From Kineosporia sp. NBRC 101731 (GTDB taxonomy: Bacteria; Actinomycetota; Actinomycetes; Actinomycetales; Kineosporiaceae): DNA of 64,000 nt. A program made the translations under genes and the position numbers. This document shows, piece by piece, positions 1 to 8,061 of this stretch; positions within the stretch are counted from its first letter, which is position 1; every line of letters begins with the position of its first letter. The stretch covers positions 62,001-126,000 of the forward strand of contig NZ_BSTC01000006.1 in NCBI RefSeq assembly GCF_030269305.1, read 5' to 3'. The notes beneath the pieces were generated by a model. It had not been told where the DNA came from and did not search any database. It saw only the letters and a list, made by a program, of their open reading frames with translations.

Positions 1-1236
1 ACGGTCCGGATCTGCCTGCGCTACCGGGTGACCGGCCTGGCGGCCGAGGTGGGCTTCTTCGCCCTGCTCTCGTTGCCGCCGCTGGTGCTGGGGGTGGTCG
101 GGAGCCTCGGTTTCGTCGGTGACCTGATGGGGGACGAGGCGGTCGGCGACCTGCGTCAGCGGCTGCGCGAGCTGACCTTGACCTTTCTCACCGCCGACAG
201 CGTCAGCTCGGTCATCCTGCCCACGTTCGACCAGGTCATCGGGGCCGGGCGGGCCGACATCGTCTCGATCGGGTTCGTGCTCTCCCTGTGGTCGGGTTCG
301 CGCGTGCTGAACGTCTACCTGGACACCGTCTCGATCATGTACGGGCTCGGCGGCCTGCGCGGCATCGTGCGGGCCCGGGTGCTCTCCTTCTCCCTCTACT
401 GCCTGGCGCTCGTGGTCGGCATCGTGCTCATCCCGCTGGTGCTGATCGGCCCCGGCTGGTTGTCGAAGGTGATGTACGGCGCCCACTTCGACCTGCTCGG
501 TGATCTCGGCGGTTCGGACTGGGTGTACTGGCCCGTGGTCTCGGTCGCCGCCCTCACCGGCATCACCGGGCTCTACCACCTGTCCACCCCGATCCGCTCG
601 CGCTTCTACCGGGACGTGCCCGGGGCCGCGCTCGCGCTGATCATCTGGGTGGTCGCCAGTTTCGTGCTGCGCTGGACCCTGAACGAGTCGGTCGGCGGCA
701 CCTCGATCTACGGCCCGCTGGCCACCCCCATCGTCCTCCTGATCTGGCTCTACTTCCTGGCCATCGCGCTGCTCATCGGGGCCGCGCTGAACGCCGCCAT
801 CGACGAGCGCTGGCCGATCCAGGCCCGCGTCGAGGCCCGGGCCCTGGTGCGGGCGCGCCAGGCGGACGACCGGGCCCAGCGGGCCGCCCGGGGGGTCACG
901 CCGGACGAGAAGCCCGGCACCCTCACCCCGCTGGCACCGCGTCACGACGTGATGGATCCGGACGGGGATACGGACGAGGATCTGGACCCGGACCGCGTGG
1001 CCCTGCCGCGGGCCGTGCCGGAACCCCGGCCTGACCTCACCGACGGGCCCGATCTGCCGCATGGGTCCACCTCGATCCACGGGTCCACCTCGATCCACGG
1101 GCCCACCCCGATCCACGGGCCCGACCTGACCCGCGTGCCCGGCGGTGGCGACCGGTCCGGCCGCACCGACCCCGGCGACCGGCCCGCGCTGATCGATCTG
1201 GGCCCGGCCGGCGAGCCCGGCGAGCGCCCCCTCTGA
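1..1236 (+). CDS. YihY/BrkB-family integral membrane protein (5' end outside window)
   Basis: The reading frame is open from the first base, and the residues before the first in-window GTG (position 28) still look like family sequence, so the true start lies upstream. The protein has several hydrophobic segments and the family hallmarks of aromatic- and glycine-rich helices followed by a hydrophilic tail. Family members are inner-membrane proteins without a settled biochemical function (the old name ribonuclease BN is wrong). The last roughly 130 residues are hydrophilic and low in complexity, with a hexapeptide repeat near 1060-1122. A second member of the same family lies at 5323-6882. Family assignment is firm, function unknown. 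Confidence 0.85.
   Translation, partial: TVRICLRYRVTGLAAEVGFFALLSLPPLVLGVVGSLGFVGDLMGDEAVGDLRQRLRELTLTFLTADSVSSVILPTFDQVIGAGRADIVSIGFVLSLWSGSRVLNVYLDTVSIMYGLGGLRGIVRARVLSFSLYCLALVVGIVLIPLVLIGPGWLSKVMYGAHFDLLGDLGGSDWVYWPVVSVAALTGITGLYHLSTPIRSRFYRDVPGAALALIIWVVASFVLRWTLNESVGGTSIYGPLATPIVLLIWLYFLAIALLIGAALNAAIDERWPIQARVEARALVRARQADDRAQRAARGVTPDEKPGTLTPLAPRHDVMDPDGDTDEDLDPDRVALPRAVPEPRPDLTDGPDLPHGSTSIHGSTSIHGPTPIHGPDLTRVPGGGDRSGRTDPGDRPALIDLGPAGEPGERPL
1060..1122 (+). repeat. 18-bp tandem repeat inside the BrkB tail
   Basis: Three and a half in-frame 18-bp units encode a His-Gly-Ser/Pro-Thr-Ser/Pro-Ile hexapeptide in the hydrophilic C-terminal tail. The unit length matches other tandem repeats in this window (6920-7225 and 47921-48064). 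Confidence 0.8.
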
Positions 1237-1472
1237 CGTCCGCCCTCTGACGTCCGCCCTCTGACTACTGACGCCCGCCCACCGGGTTTCGACGGCGTCC
1301 CTCATCGGCCTGCACCCTCCCGGTAAATCAGGCGACAACCCCCATCGCGGTTCTTACTGTGGTGAGTGCGCCCGGGGAAGTCCTGGGAGCTGTCCCAGCC
1401 ACCACCGGCCCCACCCGGTCGTGGCGCGGGAGTCGCAGCGAAGCGCCATCGCGCGCAGGGGAGGAGGTCGAG

Positions 1473-1553
1473 ATGTCCACACCCGTTCGGGAGGGACGTC
1501 CCACGCAGATCCGCGTGCGCACCCCTCCCACCGCTCCTCCCGCGCCCGCCTGA
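1473..1553 (+). CDS. candidate 26-residue leader peptide or small protein upstream of rsgA
   Basis: ATG at 1473 follows a very strong Shine-Dalgarno sequence (AGGGGAGGAGG, about 1456-1466). The frame runs 26 codons to TGA at 1551-1553 and ends 34 bp before the rsgA start. The peptide is Arg/Pro/Thr-rich with a Pro-Ala tail and matches nothing I recognise. It may be a real small protein, a translated leader coupled to rsgA, or chance. The rest of the 351-bp gap (1237-1587) holds a short direct repeat at 1237-1265 and no other gene. Confidence 0.4.
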   Translation: MSTPVREGRPTQIRVRTPPTAPPAPA

Positions 1554-1587
1554 CCGGTCGGGCACCGTCATCGGAGAGGTACCACCC

Positions 1588-2634
1588 ATGTCTTCAGCGC
1601 GCCCGAAAACCGGTATGAACAGTTTCCAGCTGCGACAGGGTGTCGTGGTTCGCGTCGACCGGGGGGTGGCCACGGTCGAGTTGCCCGGCGGCCGTACGGT
1701 GCGGTCCAGTTGGGGCGGTGCCCTGCTGGCTGCCGTGCACCACGATCCCGAAGCCGCCCCGACCACCGGTGACCGCGTGCGGCTGCGGTTCTGGCCGGAC
1801 GACCGGATCACCGTCGAGAGCGTCGACCCGCGCACGACCGTGCTCACCCGTGCCGACGCCGACGGCAGCGCCCGACGGCAGACCCTCGCGGCCAACATCG
1901 ACGTCGTCGCCGTGGTCGAGGGCCTGGTGCCCGCCCCCGACCGTCATCGCATCGCCCGCCTCCTGGCCCTGGCCCGGGCCGGTGGCGCGCAGCCGGTGGT
2001 GATCCTCACCAAGGCCGACCTCGAGCCCGAGGCCCCCCGGATGGCCGCCGAACTTCAGGAGAACTGTGCCTGCCCGGTGCATGCCGTGTCCTCGGAGCAG
2101 GGCTCCGGGCTGGAGGAGGTGCGCGCCCTGTTCGCCGGTGGTCGCACCGTGGCCCTCCTCGGCGCCTCCGGTGCCGGGAAGTCGAGTCTGGTCAATGTCC
2201 TGTCCGGCGACGAGGTCATGCGCGTCAACGCCCTGCGCCGCGACGGCAAGGGACGCCACACCACCGTCACCCGCGAACTTCACCCCGTGGCCGGGGGCTG
2301 GGTCATCGACGGGCCCGGACTGCGCAGTGCCGGCATCACCACCGCTGCCGGCCTGGAGGACACCTTCGCCGACCTCACCACCCTGGCCGGGAGGTGCCGC
2401 TTCGCCGACTGCACCCACGCCGTCGAGCCCGGCTGCGCCGTCATCGCCGCGATCGGCGCCGGCGATCTCCACCCGGACCGCCTCGACTCCTACCGCCAGC
2501 TCGTGGCCGAGGGCTTCCGTCAGGAACGGCGCCACGACGCCCGCCTGCGCCACGAGGAGGTCCGCACGAGCAAGGTGAGGCACAAGTCCCTGCGGCGGCA
2601 GTATCAGAATCCCCCGGCCGGCGACCGCTGGTAG
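1588..2634 (+). CDS. rsgA: Ribosome small-subunit-dependent GTPase A
   Basis: RsgA (YjeQ) is a circularly permuted GTPase that helps late 30S subunit maturation in the cytoplasm. The 348-residue product shows an N-terminal OB-fold region. It then has the permuted order of GTPase motifs: G4 (LTKAD), the P-loop G1 (GASGAGKSS) and G3 (DGPG). At the C-terminus is a Cys/His zinc-knuckle (CRFADCTH followed by a further Cys). ATG 1588 was chosen because GGAGAGG lies just upstream and the OB fold begins soon after; an in-frame extension to 1366 has no such support. It is preceded by a small open frame and followed by non-coding DNA. Confidence 0.95.
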   Translation: MSSARPKTGMNSFQLRQGVVVRVDRGVATVELPGGRTVRSSWGGALLAAVHHDPEAAPTTGDRVRLRFWPDDRITVESVDPRTTVLTRADADGSARRQTLAANIDVVAVVEGLVPAPDRHRIARLLALARAGGAQPVVILTKADLEPEAPRMAAELQENCACPVHAVSSEQGSGLEEVRALFAGGRTVALLGASGAGKSSLVNVLSGDEVMRVNALRRDGKGRHTTVTRELHPVAGGWVIDGPGLRSAGITTAAGLEDTFADLTTLAGRCRFADCTHAVEPGCAVIAAIGAGDLHPDRLDSYRQLVAEGFRQERRHDARLRHEEVRTSKVRHKSLRRQYQNPPAGDRW

Positions 2635-3153
2635 CCGTTGCGCGGCCCGGACCGCGCCCTCCCGGTCATGGGCGTCTCCCCGGCCGGGTCCTCCCGAGGG
2701 GATGGTGGGCGCCTCCGCCGCGGCCGTTTCCCGCCGGTGCGAGGGCGGTGTGCGTGCCCCACCTCCGGGGCAGTGACCTCCCTGTGCCACGGGCGGGGGT
2801 GCGTCTCCCCACCCTTTCGTGATCAGGCAAAGTGTCCCCGAACCGACGCGTCGGCCCGGGACACTTTGCCTGATCACGAAAGGGGTTGGGCGGCGCCGAT
2901 TACGCCGGGCTTTGCCGAAACCCGCCGCTAGGGGCGGGAAGCTGCCTGATGATGGCGCGACGTGACGGTCGCGGGGGGACCGGGGGGTTCTGGCCAGCTG
3001 TGTCCTGAGGTGTCATCGACCCCTTGGCGATGGGGGCCATCGGGAGAAAAGGCCATTCCTGGGGCGGGGTATTCGTCCTGGGGCGACCGGTGCCTAGCGT
3101 GAGGCGTGGAGCGCCGAGGGCTGTTCGGTGTCTGCCGACGGACGGAGGGCACC
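2635..3153. other. Non-coding gap between rsgA and the excalibur gene
   Basis: This 519-bp stretch contains no open frame with a convincing start and family signature. Its only clear structure is the long inverted repeat at 2812-2884. The last bases carry the GGACGGAGGG ribosome binding site of the next gene. Confidence 0.6.
2812..2884. terminator. Long perfect inverted repeat, possible bidirectional terminator
   Basis: Two perfectly complementary 27-nt arms (2812-2838 and 2858-2884) flank a 19-nt loop that itself holds a 12-bp palindrome (CCGACGCGTCGG). The left arm begins CCCTTTCGTGATCAGG and the right arm ends in the matching GAAAGGG. It lies 178 bp after rsgA with no T tract, so intrinsic termination of the usual kind is uncertain. 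A structured RNA end or protein-binding palindrome is also possible. Confidence 0.6.
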
Positions 3154-3924
3154 ATGGTCGAGGGGTGGAGTTTCAACCCGCCACCGCACTGGCCGAGACC
3201 GCCCCGGGGCTGGAGGCCCCCGGCCGGGTGGCTGCCGCACCGGGACTGGGGCCCGGTGCCGCCGGGATGGCAGCTCTGGGTACCCACGCCGCCCTCCCAC
3301 CGCACCGGGCCGGTCCTGCTCGGAACTGTCGGCCTCGGAACTGTCGGCACGGCCGCCGCGATCGTGCTCGTCGTCTCCGCTGCCCTCTGGCTGCCACGGA
3401 TGCCACGAATGTCGCAGGCGCCACGGATGTCCGAGGGCGTCCCGGCGCCCGGCCGGTTGTCGGGTGCCGGAGAGCAGGGGCGGGACGATCTGGCGGGGGA
3501 CCTGGTCCCGACCCCCGGGGTCTCCGCCTCCGGGGTGCCCGGTCCTCCAACGGCGCGCCGTGGGGCCGGAGGGCTGACGCCGTGGGTGCCGATACCGTCC
3601 TCGGCCACCGTGACCCCCACCGCCGCCCCGGCACCTCGCTATCGCAGCTGCGACGCGCTCACCGCCGCATACCCGCAGGGTGTGGGGCTGCCCGGCGCCG
3701 TGGACCGGCCCGGTGCCTACCGGGACGTGCAGCGCCCCGCCGATGCACCCGGGCCGCTGCGGTCACAGGGCCGTGCCGGGGCCGGGTCGGGGCCGCCCGA
3801 CGAACCTGCCGTCGTGATCACCTCGGCCTATCCTGCAGTGACTGACTTCGGTCGCAGCACAGCACTTTACGGTGCCAATCAGCCACTCGACGCGGATCGG
3901 GACGGAATCGCCTGCGAGCGGTGA
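3154..3924 (+). CDS. Membrane-anchored protein with split excalibur calcium-binding motif
   Basis: The 256-residue product has a Pro/Trp-rich cytoplasmic N-terminus (about 1-50) and one hydrophobic segment (about 55-80). A Pro/Gly/Ala-rich linker follows. The C-terminus contains both halves of an excalibur motif: a Ser-Cys-Asp-Ala segment near residue 165 and LDADRDGIACE at the very end. Excalibur domains are extracellular, calcium-binding and stabilised by a disulfide between such cysteines. Here the halves are about 65 residues apart instead of adjacent, which is unusual. ATG 3154 follows GGACGGAGGG. Function is unknown; surface location is inferred. Confidence 0.7.
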   Translation: MVEGWSFNPPPHWPRPPRGWRPPAGWLPHRDWGPVPPGWQLWVPTPPSHRTGPVLLGTVGLGTVGTAAAIVLVVSAALWLPRMPRMSQAPRMSEGVPAPGRLSGAGEQGRDDLAGDLVPTPGVSASGVPGPPTARRGAGGLTPWVPIPSSATVTPTAAPAPRYRSCDALTAAYPQGVGLPGAVDRPGAYRDVQRPADAPGPLRSQGRAGAGSGPPDEPAVVITSAYPAVTDFGRSTALYGANQPLDADRDGIACER

Positions 3925-4342
3925 CGGGAAGTGGGTGATTGTCCGTAGTTGCATTGGTCGGTGTCGAGATAGCTTGTGGTGTCGACCATTTGCCGACACG
4001 CCGGGGGTGCGTCGATACGGTCCGCGAGTTATCCACAGATCGTGATTCCAGTGGCGGAGTTGCCGGGTCGGGTGCCTAGTATCTGGGGGAGCCGAATTTC
4101 GCGGGCTAGTGAAAGCTGCTGCGAGAGAAGAGTTCAGCGTGGAGGGACCGGTAAGGAGTTGATGGAGGGCACGAAGATGACCTGTGCCGGGGAGGTCCGA
4201 ATCAGGTCGGTTGTGTGGCATCTGACTACTTCGGTCCTGCTTGTTGGCGCGAATGCTGTTCTGCCGGAGCGTGTCAGGGGTCACGCTTGTCTTTTGGTCC
4301 GGCCGGCCGAACACGGTAACGACGGTAACGAAGGAGCCCCCG
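3925..4342. other. Non-coding gap, lower GC, with DnaA-box match
   Basis: This 418-bp interval is less GC-rich than the flanking genes and probably holds the promoter of the TPR gene. It contains a perfect E. coli-type DnaA box at 4029-4037. An open frame from ATG 4162 (preceded by AAGGAG) runs to 4377 and overlaps the next gene, but it has no recognisable features and is not called. Confidence 0.5.
4029..4037 (+). promoter_or_regulatory. DnaA-box match (TTATCCACA)
   Basis: A single perfect consensus DnaA box lies in non-coding DNA. No cluster of boxes and no dnaA or dnaN neighbour is present, so it is not an origin. It may be a titration or regulatory site, or chance. Confidence 0.3.
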
Positions 4343-5188
4343 ATGACTCAGTCCGCCAGTACCAGCGAATGTGGTGACCCCGTTGAGCCCGAAGCCCTCG
4401 TCCGCGCCGGGTGCGCGGCCGCCGACCGCGGTCATATCCGCGAGGCCCTGCGCCTCTTCGGTGCCGCCGCGCTCCACGGTGACGGTGCGGCCCAGCTGAA
4501 TCTGGGCAACACGTACATGCAGCTCGGTCGCCGGTCCGATGCGGTGGAGGCGTTCGGTGCCGCGCGGGCGGCAGGAGAGCCGGGCGCGGCGTACAGCCTG
4601 GGGCGGGCGCTGGAAGACCTGGGCCAGGTGGACGCGGCGTTCGAGGCCTACCAGCAGGCGTGGTCCGAGGGGGATGCCAAGGGAGCGATCGGCGCCAGCT
4701 GGATCCTGGGCGACCGCGGGAACCGCATCGAGTCGTTCGAGCTGCTGCGTGCGGCCGTCGGGCGGGGCAGCGACCTGGCGGCCGGGGTGCTCGGGGTACG
4801 GCTGTGGGAGGAGGAGCGGGCGCGGGAGGCCGAGGGGCTGCTCGTGCGGGCGCTGAACCTGTATCCGCCGACCCGCCCGCCGCTGGCCGAGATGTACCTG
4901 GAGCAGGGGCGCGCAGCTGAGGCGCTCGCGGTGCTGCGGCAGGGCACGCAGGCCCTGGAGGTCGAGTGCTTCCTGCCGATGGGCAACCTGCTCTACGAGG
5001 TGGCCGACAACTGCGAGGCGGCCGAGGCCGCGTACCGCATGGGCCTGAGCCTGGGCGACGCGAATTGCCGGCTGAACCTGGCCCTGCTGCTGCGGGCCAC
5101 CCATCGTGAGCAGGAAGGACTGGCCCTGCTGCTGGCCGCGGTCGAGGCGGGTGACGAGTTGGCTCGCAAGCACATGGAGATGGAGTAG
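4343..5188 (+). CDS. TPR/Sel1-like repeat protein
   Basis: The 281-residue product is built of helical repeats of 33-36 residues with the TPR/Sel1 pattern of small residues and Leu/Tyr, for example AAQLNLGNTYMQLG, GAAYSLGRALEDLG and NCRLNLALLLRA. Such solenoids mediate protein-protein contacts. No enzymatic domain, signal peptide or membrane segment is visible. ATG 4343 is chosen because AAGGAG (4331-4336) is well placed and the upstream extension is non-repeat sequence. It lies 134 bp before the BrkB gene; a shared role is not evident. Confidence 0.75.
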   Translation: MTQSASTSECGDPVEPEALVRAGCAAADRGHIREALRLFGAAALHGDGAAQLNLGNTYMQLGRRSDAVEAFGAARAAGEPGAAYSLGRALEDLGQVDAAFEAYQQAWSEGDAKGAIGASWILGDRGNRIESFELLRAAVGRGSDLAAGVLGVRLWEEERAREAEGLLVRALNLYPPTRPPLAEMYLEQGRAAEALAVLRQGTQALEVECFLPMGNLLYEVADNCEAAEAAYRMGLSLGDANCRLNLALLLRATHREQEGLALLLAAVEAGDELARKHMEME

Positions 5189-5322
5189 GCCGAGGCGCTT
5201 GCGCCGGCCCGGGCAAAAGCCGACATACCCCGCCGTCGGCGTGCCATTGCTCCTGCGTACCGGCATGCTGGTAGCCCTGGCAGCGGGCGGCACGCGCCCA
5301 TCGGGAGGGGCGTGACGAACGG

Positions 5323-6882
5323 GTGTCGGTGACAAGGCGGGCCACGCGGCGGGCGACGAGAGGTGCCAAGCAGGCCGGGCGCCAGGCGGAGAGGGTGCAC
5401 GACCGTCTGGACCGGTTCCAGCAGAAGCATCCCGTCATCGGGTTCCCGCTGGCCGTGATCTACAAGTTCTTCGACGACCAGGGCGGTTACCTGGCGGCGC
5501 TGATCACGTACTACGGCTTCCTGTCGGTGTTCCCGCTGTTGTTGTTGCTCGCGTCGGTGCTCGGTTTCATCCTCCAGGACAATCCCATGCTCCAGAAGGA
5601 GATTCTCGACTCGGCACTGCGCCAGTTCCCGGTCATCGGTGACCAGCTCGGTGACCCGACAGGGCTGCGGGGCAGCGCCACGGCGGTGGCGATCGGTCTG
5701 GCCGGTTCTCTCTACGGTGCGCTGGGCATCGCCAACGCGACCCAGAACGCGATGAACACGATGTGGGCGGTGCCACGCAACCGGCGCCCGAACCCCATCG
5801 CGGCCCGGCTGCGGAGCTTGTTCCTGCTGGCTGTCGGTGGCCTGACCTTCATCATCACCGGCAGCCTCGGCGGCATCGGCACCAACGTCAACGGGTTCGC
5901 CGACTTCATCAACTTCAACGAGGTGCTGCGCCTGCTCTCCGGGCTGACCGGCATCACCCTCATCACTGTCTTCTTCATGTTCCTGTTCCGCTGGGGCACC
6001 ACACGCAAGCTCAGCCGCCTCGACGTGCTCCCCGGTGCCGTCGCCGCAGCCATCGTGTGGCAGATGTTGCAGCAGTTCGGAACGGTCTACGTGGGTAGCG
6101 TGGTGCGGCACGCCGATGCGACGAACGGTGTGTTCGCCATCGTGCTGGGCCTGATCGCCTGGATCTACCTGGCCGTGGTGTCCCTGCTGATCTGTGCCGA
6201 GGCCAACGTGGTGCGGGTCCGTCACCTGTACCCGCGCACCCTGCTCACACCCTTCACCGACGACGTGGACCTGACCGAGGCCGACCAACGGGCCTATCGC
6301 AGCTACGCCCGGGCCCAGCGCACGAAAGACTTCGAGTGGGTCGACGTGGGCTTCGAGAACGACGGGCAGAACGCCACGGCCCGTCGTCGTCGTCGCCTGG
6401 CCCGGTCGCAGGCCAAGGAGGCATTGCGGGCGCAGGACACGCAGGAGTCGCCGGCGTTGCGGGAGATGCGTGAGTCACCAGGTGCACAGGGGTTTCCGGA
6501 GCCGGAAGGTCCGGGGGTTCCTGGCGCGTCGAAGGTCTCTGGCGCGTCGAGGGAGTCCGGCGGCCCGGGAGTTGCTGATGCCCCGATCCCGACGAACGAC
6601 CCGATGGGGCAGGGGCGTTCGCTGGGGGCACGCGATCCGATGGATTCGCGTGGGTCAGATGTTTCAGGCGAGGTGGACGAGGTGACGTCGGGGAACGAGG
6701 CGGCCCCCGACGCCCGGGTGGCCCGGGACAGCGGGTCGGCGTCGAAGGCTCGCCCGGTGGGCCGGGCCGATGAGACGGGAGCTCCGGTAGTGCGCGGTTC
6801 TGGGGAATCTGCCGGCCCTGGCGCACCGGGAGTACCGGAGGCTCGCGACCCGCACGAGTCCGGAGTGGTCCGCCGAGACTGA
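5323..6882 (+). CDS. YihY/BrkB-family integral membrane protein
   Basis: The 519-residue product starts at GTG 5323 with a basic N-terminus. The family core (about residues 40-310) follows: the conserved Asp-Gln-Gly-Gly-Tyr-Leu-Ala-Ala-Leu segment, a Tyr-Tyr-Gly-Phe segment and about six transmembrane helices. The last roughly 200 residues are a hydrophilic, Gly/Ser/Pro/Ala-rich tail likely to be disordered. It is a paralogue of the partial gene at 1-1236. Family function is unresolved; location is the cytoplasmic membrane. A large repeat-rich gap follows. Confidence 0.9.
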   Translation: MSVTRRATRRATRGAKQAGRQAERVHDRLDRFQQKHPVIGFPLAVIYKFFDDQGGYLAALITYYGFLSVFPLLLLLASVLGFILQDNPMLQKEILDSALRQFPVIGDQLGDPTGLRGSATAVAIGLAGSLYGALGIANATQNAMNTMWAVPRNRRPNPIAARLRSLFLLAVGGLTFIITGSLGGIGTNVNGFADFINFNEVLRLLSGLTGITLITVFFMFLFRWGTTRKLSRLDVLPGAVAAAIVWQMLQQFGTVYVGSVVRHADATNGVFAIVLGLIAWIYLAVVSLLICAEANVVRVRHLYPRTLLTPFTDDVDLTEADQRAYRSYARAQRTKDFEWVDVGFENDGQNATARRRRRLARSQAKEALRAQDTQESPALREMRESPGAQGFPEPEGPGVPGASKVSGASRESGGPGVADAPIPTNDPMGQGRSLGARDPMDSRGSDVSGEVDEVTSGNEAAPDARVARDSGSASKARPVGRADETGAPVVRGSGESAGPGAPGVPEARDPHESGVVRRD

Positions 6883-6919
6883 AGAGCCGGAAGGGTGCGT
6901 CACGCTCGCTGGGCGCCGC

Positions 6920-7225
6920 TTGGGGGTAGCGGTGCTGCGTGGGGTAGCGGTGTCGTGTGGAGCCGCCGTGTCGTGTGGAGTAGCGGTGTCGTGTGGAGTA
7001 GCGGTGTCGTGTGGAGTAGCGGTGTCGTGTGGAGTAGCGGTGTCGTGTGGAGTAGCGGTGTCGTGTGGAGTAGCGGTGTCGTGTGGAGTAGCGGTGCCGT
7101 GTGGAGTAGCGGTGCCGTGTGGAGTAGCGGTGCCGTGTGAATCAGCCGTGCCGTGTGAACCAGCCGTGCCGCGTGGGGTACTGGTGCCGTGTGGAGCGGC
7201 CGTGTCGCGTGAATCAGCCGTGCCG
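6920..7225. repeat. 18-bp tandem repeat array, about 17 units
   Basis: The unit is close to GTGTGGAGTAGCGGTGTC. Central units are near identical and units towards 7140-7225 diverge. Because 18 is a multiple of three, frames stay open on both strands (a Gly-Val-Ala-Val-Ser-Cys unit on plus), which creates spurious open frames. It starts about 40 bp after the BrkB stop codon. Confidence 0.9.
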
Positions 7226-7460
7226 TCTGGAGCAGGCGTACACGCGCGCATGAGGTGGAGTCGGCGGACCGACCGGCTCGCCGGGGTCTCATGGCGGACG
7301 AGTGCTCTGGAACGTGGCGAACCGGTGGGGGCACTCGGCGTCGTCCGGTGTGGGCGGCCGTTGACAGCGTCGCTCGGCTCAGCCACTCGGCTCAGGCGCT
7401 CGGCTCAGTCAATCTGCCGAGGTGCACGGCTCTGCCGAACCGTGGGGCGAGCCACCCGCG

Positions 7461-7506
7461 TGTGTACACATGGTTCACCTGGTACCAGGTGAACCATGTG
7501 TACACA
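7461..7506. promoter_or_regulatory. Perfect 46-bp palindrome, candidate operator or cruciform
   Basis: The 46 bp equal their own reverse complement with no spacer; the centre is GGTACC at 7481-7486. Each end is TGTGTACACA, itself a palindrome, and the core begins TGGTTCACCTGG. The nested symmetry suggests a site for a dimer or pair of dimers rather than a transcription terminator. It lies 240 bp upstream of the emfourin gene. Confidence 0.7.
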
Positions 7507-7606
7507 ACGCTCAGGCTCGCCCGCCCATGGCTTCATCGACGACCGGACACGGGGTTTCGCTGACCGAGGTGCCGGTGCACTGCTCAGGGAGGGTACTCAC
7601 ACGACG

Positions 7607-7635
7607 GCGATCGGTGCGCATTCCGCACCGATCGC
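7607..7635. promoter_or_regulatory. Hairpin with 12-bp perfect arms
   Basis: Arms GCGATCGGTGCG (7607-7618) and CGCACCGATCGC (7624-7635) flank a 5-nt loop. There is no T tract. It lies 110 bp upstream of the emfourin start, so it could be an operator, a 5' UTR stem or a terminator of upstream transcription. Confidence 0.5.
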
Positions 7636-7745
7636 GAGGATCATGGGGGTACCTCATCGTGGCGAGGGAGATGTCAACACCTTCGGCGTCAGCTGAAAAG
7701 CTCGTCAAAACTGTCCGTTCCGACTGAATCAGGGGGTGTTTCGCG

Positions 7746-8039
7746 ATGATCCTCAGCTTGCACCGCAGCGGCGGTTTCGCAGCCGTCACACAGCCAGAAG
7801 TGTCGGTGGACACGAGTACGCTTCCGAAAGACGAGGCCGATCATGTGGAGTCGGCGGTCCGGGAGGCCCGGGTCGCCGAGCTCGCGGGGCAGCCTGCGGC
7901 CGCACCGGGGGCGGGCGACCGCTTCGTCTATGAACTGACCGTCCACGAAGGAAATACCCGTCACACCGTGAAGGTCACCGAGCCCTTCGCAGACCCGGCG
8001 CTGGGCACGTTGATCGATCTGCTGTCGTCCTACTCGTAA
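7746..8039 (+). CDS. Emfourin-like inhibitor of the adjacent M4 protease
   Basis: The 97-residue protein starts with a beta-strand-rich segment (Met-Ile-Leu-Ser-Leu-His-Arg-Ser-Gly-Gly-Phe-Ala), has a central acidic/Ala-rich helix and a second strand pair containing DRFVYELTVHEG. It ends in a Leu-rich helix. Size, composition and position directly before a protealysin-like gene fit emfourin, a proteinaceous inhibitor of cytoplasmic M4 proteases. No signal peptide is present. It ends 22 bp before the protease, so the two are very likely co-transcribed. The assignment rests on pattern and context. Confidence 0.75.
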   Translation: MILSLHRSGGFAAVTQPEVSVDTSTLPKDEADHVESAVREARVAELAGQPAAAPGAGDRFVYELTVHEGNTRHTVKVTEPFADPALGTLIDLLSSYS

Positions 8040-8061
8040 GAGCCTCAGGGGGAGCGCACAG

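Larger units (their letters stand above)
6883..7745. other. Large non-coding region with repeats and palindromes
   Basis: No open frame here shows a ribosome binding site together with normal protein character. Long frames on both strands exist only because the 18-bp repeat preserves frame. The stretch holds the tandem repeat (6920-7225), a 46-bp palindrome (7461-7506) and a 12-bp-arm hairpin (7607-7635). It ends with the likely promoter of the emfourin-protease pair. Confidence 0.65.

Noticed and set aside
1594-2877. Minus-strand frame of over 400 codons opposite rsgA
   Set aside because: It is an antisense shadow of the GC-rich rsgA gene with repetitive Gly/Arg/Ala composition; similar shadows lie opposite most genes here.
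4162-4377. Open frame with AAGGAG before ATG 4162
   Set aside because: It overlaps the well-supported TPR gene start, has no recognisable features, and the composition is not protein-like.
6664-7492. Long repeat-encoded frames on both strands (hexapeptide Ala-Thr-Pro-His-Asp-Thr on minus, Gly-Val-Ala-Val-Ser-Cys on plus)
   Set aside because: They exist because an 18-bp repeat preserves every frame; no ribosome binding site or non-repeat protein domain supports either.
7461-7506. parS centromere site
   Set aside because: The core resembles a TTCACnnGTGAA pattern only loosely and does not match the TGTTTCACGTGAAACA parS consensus; no parAB genes are near.
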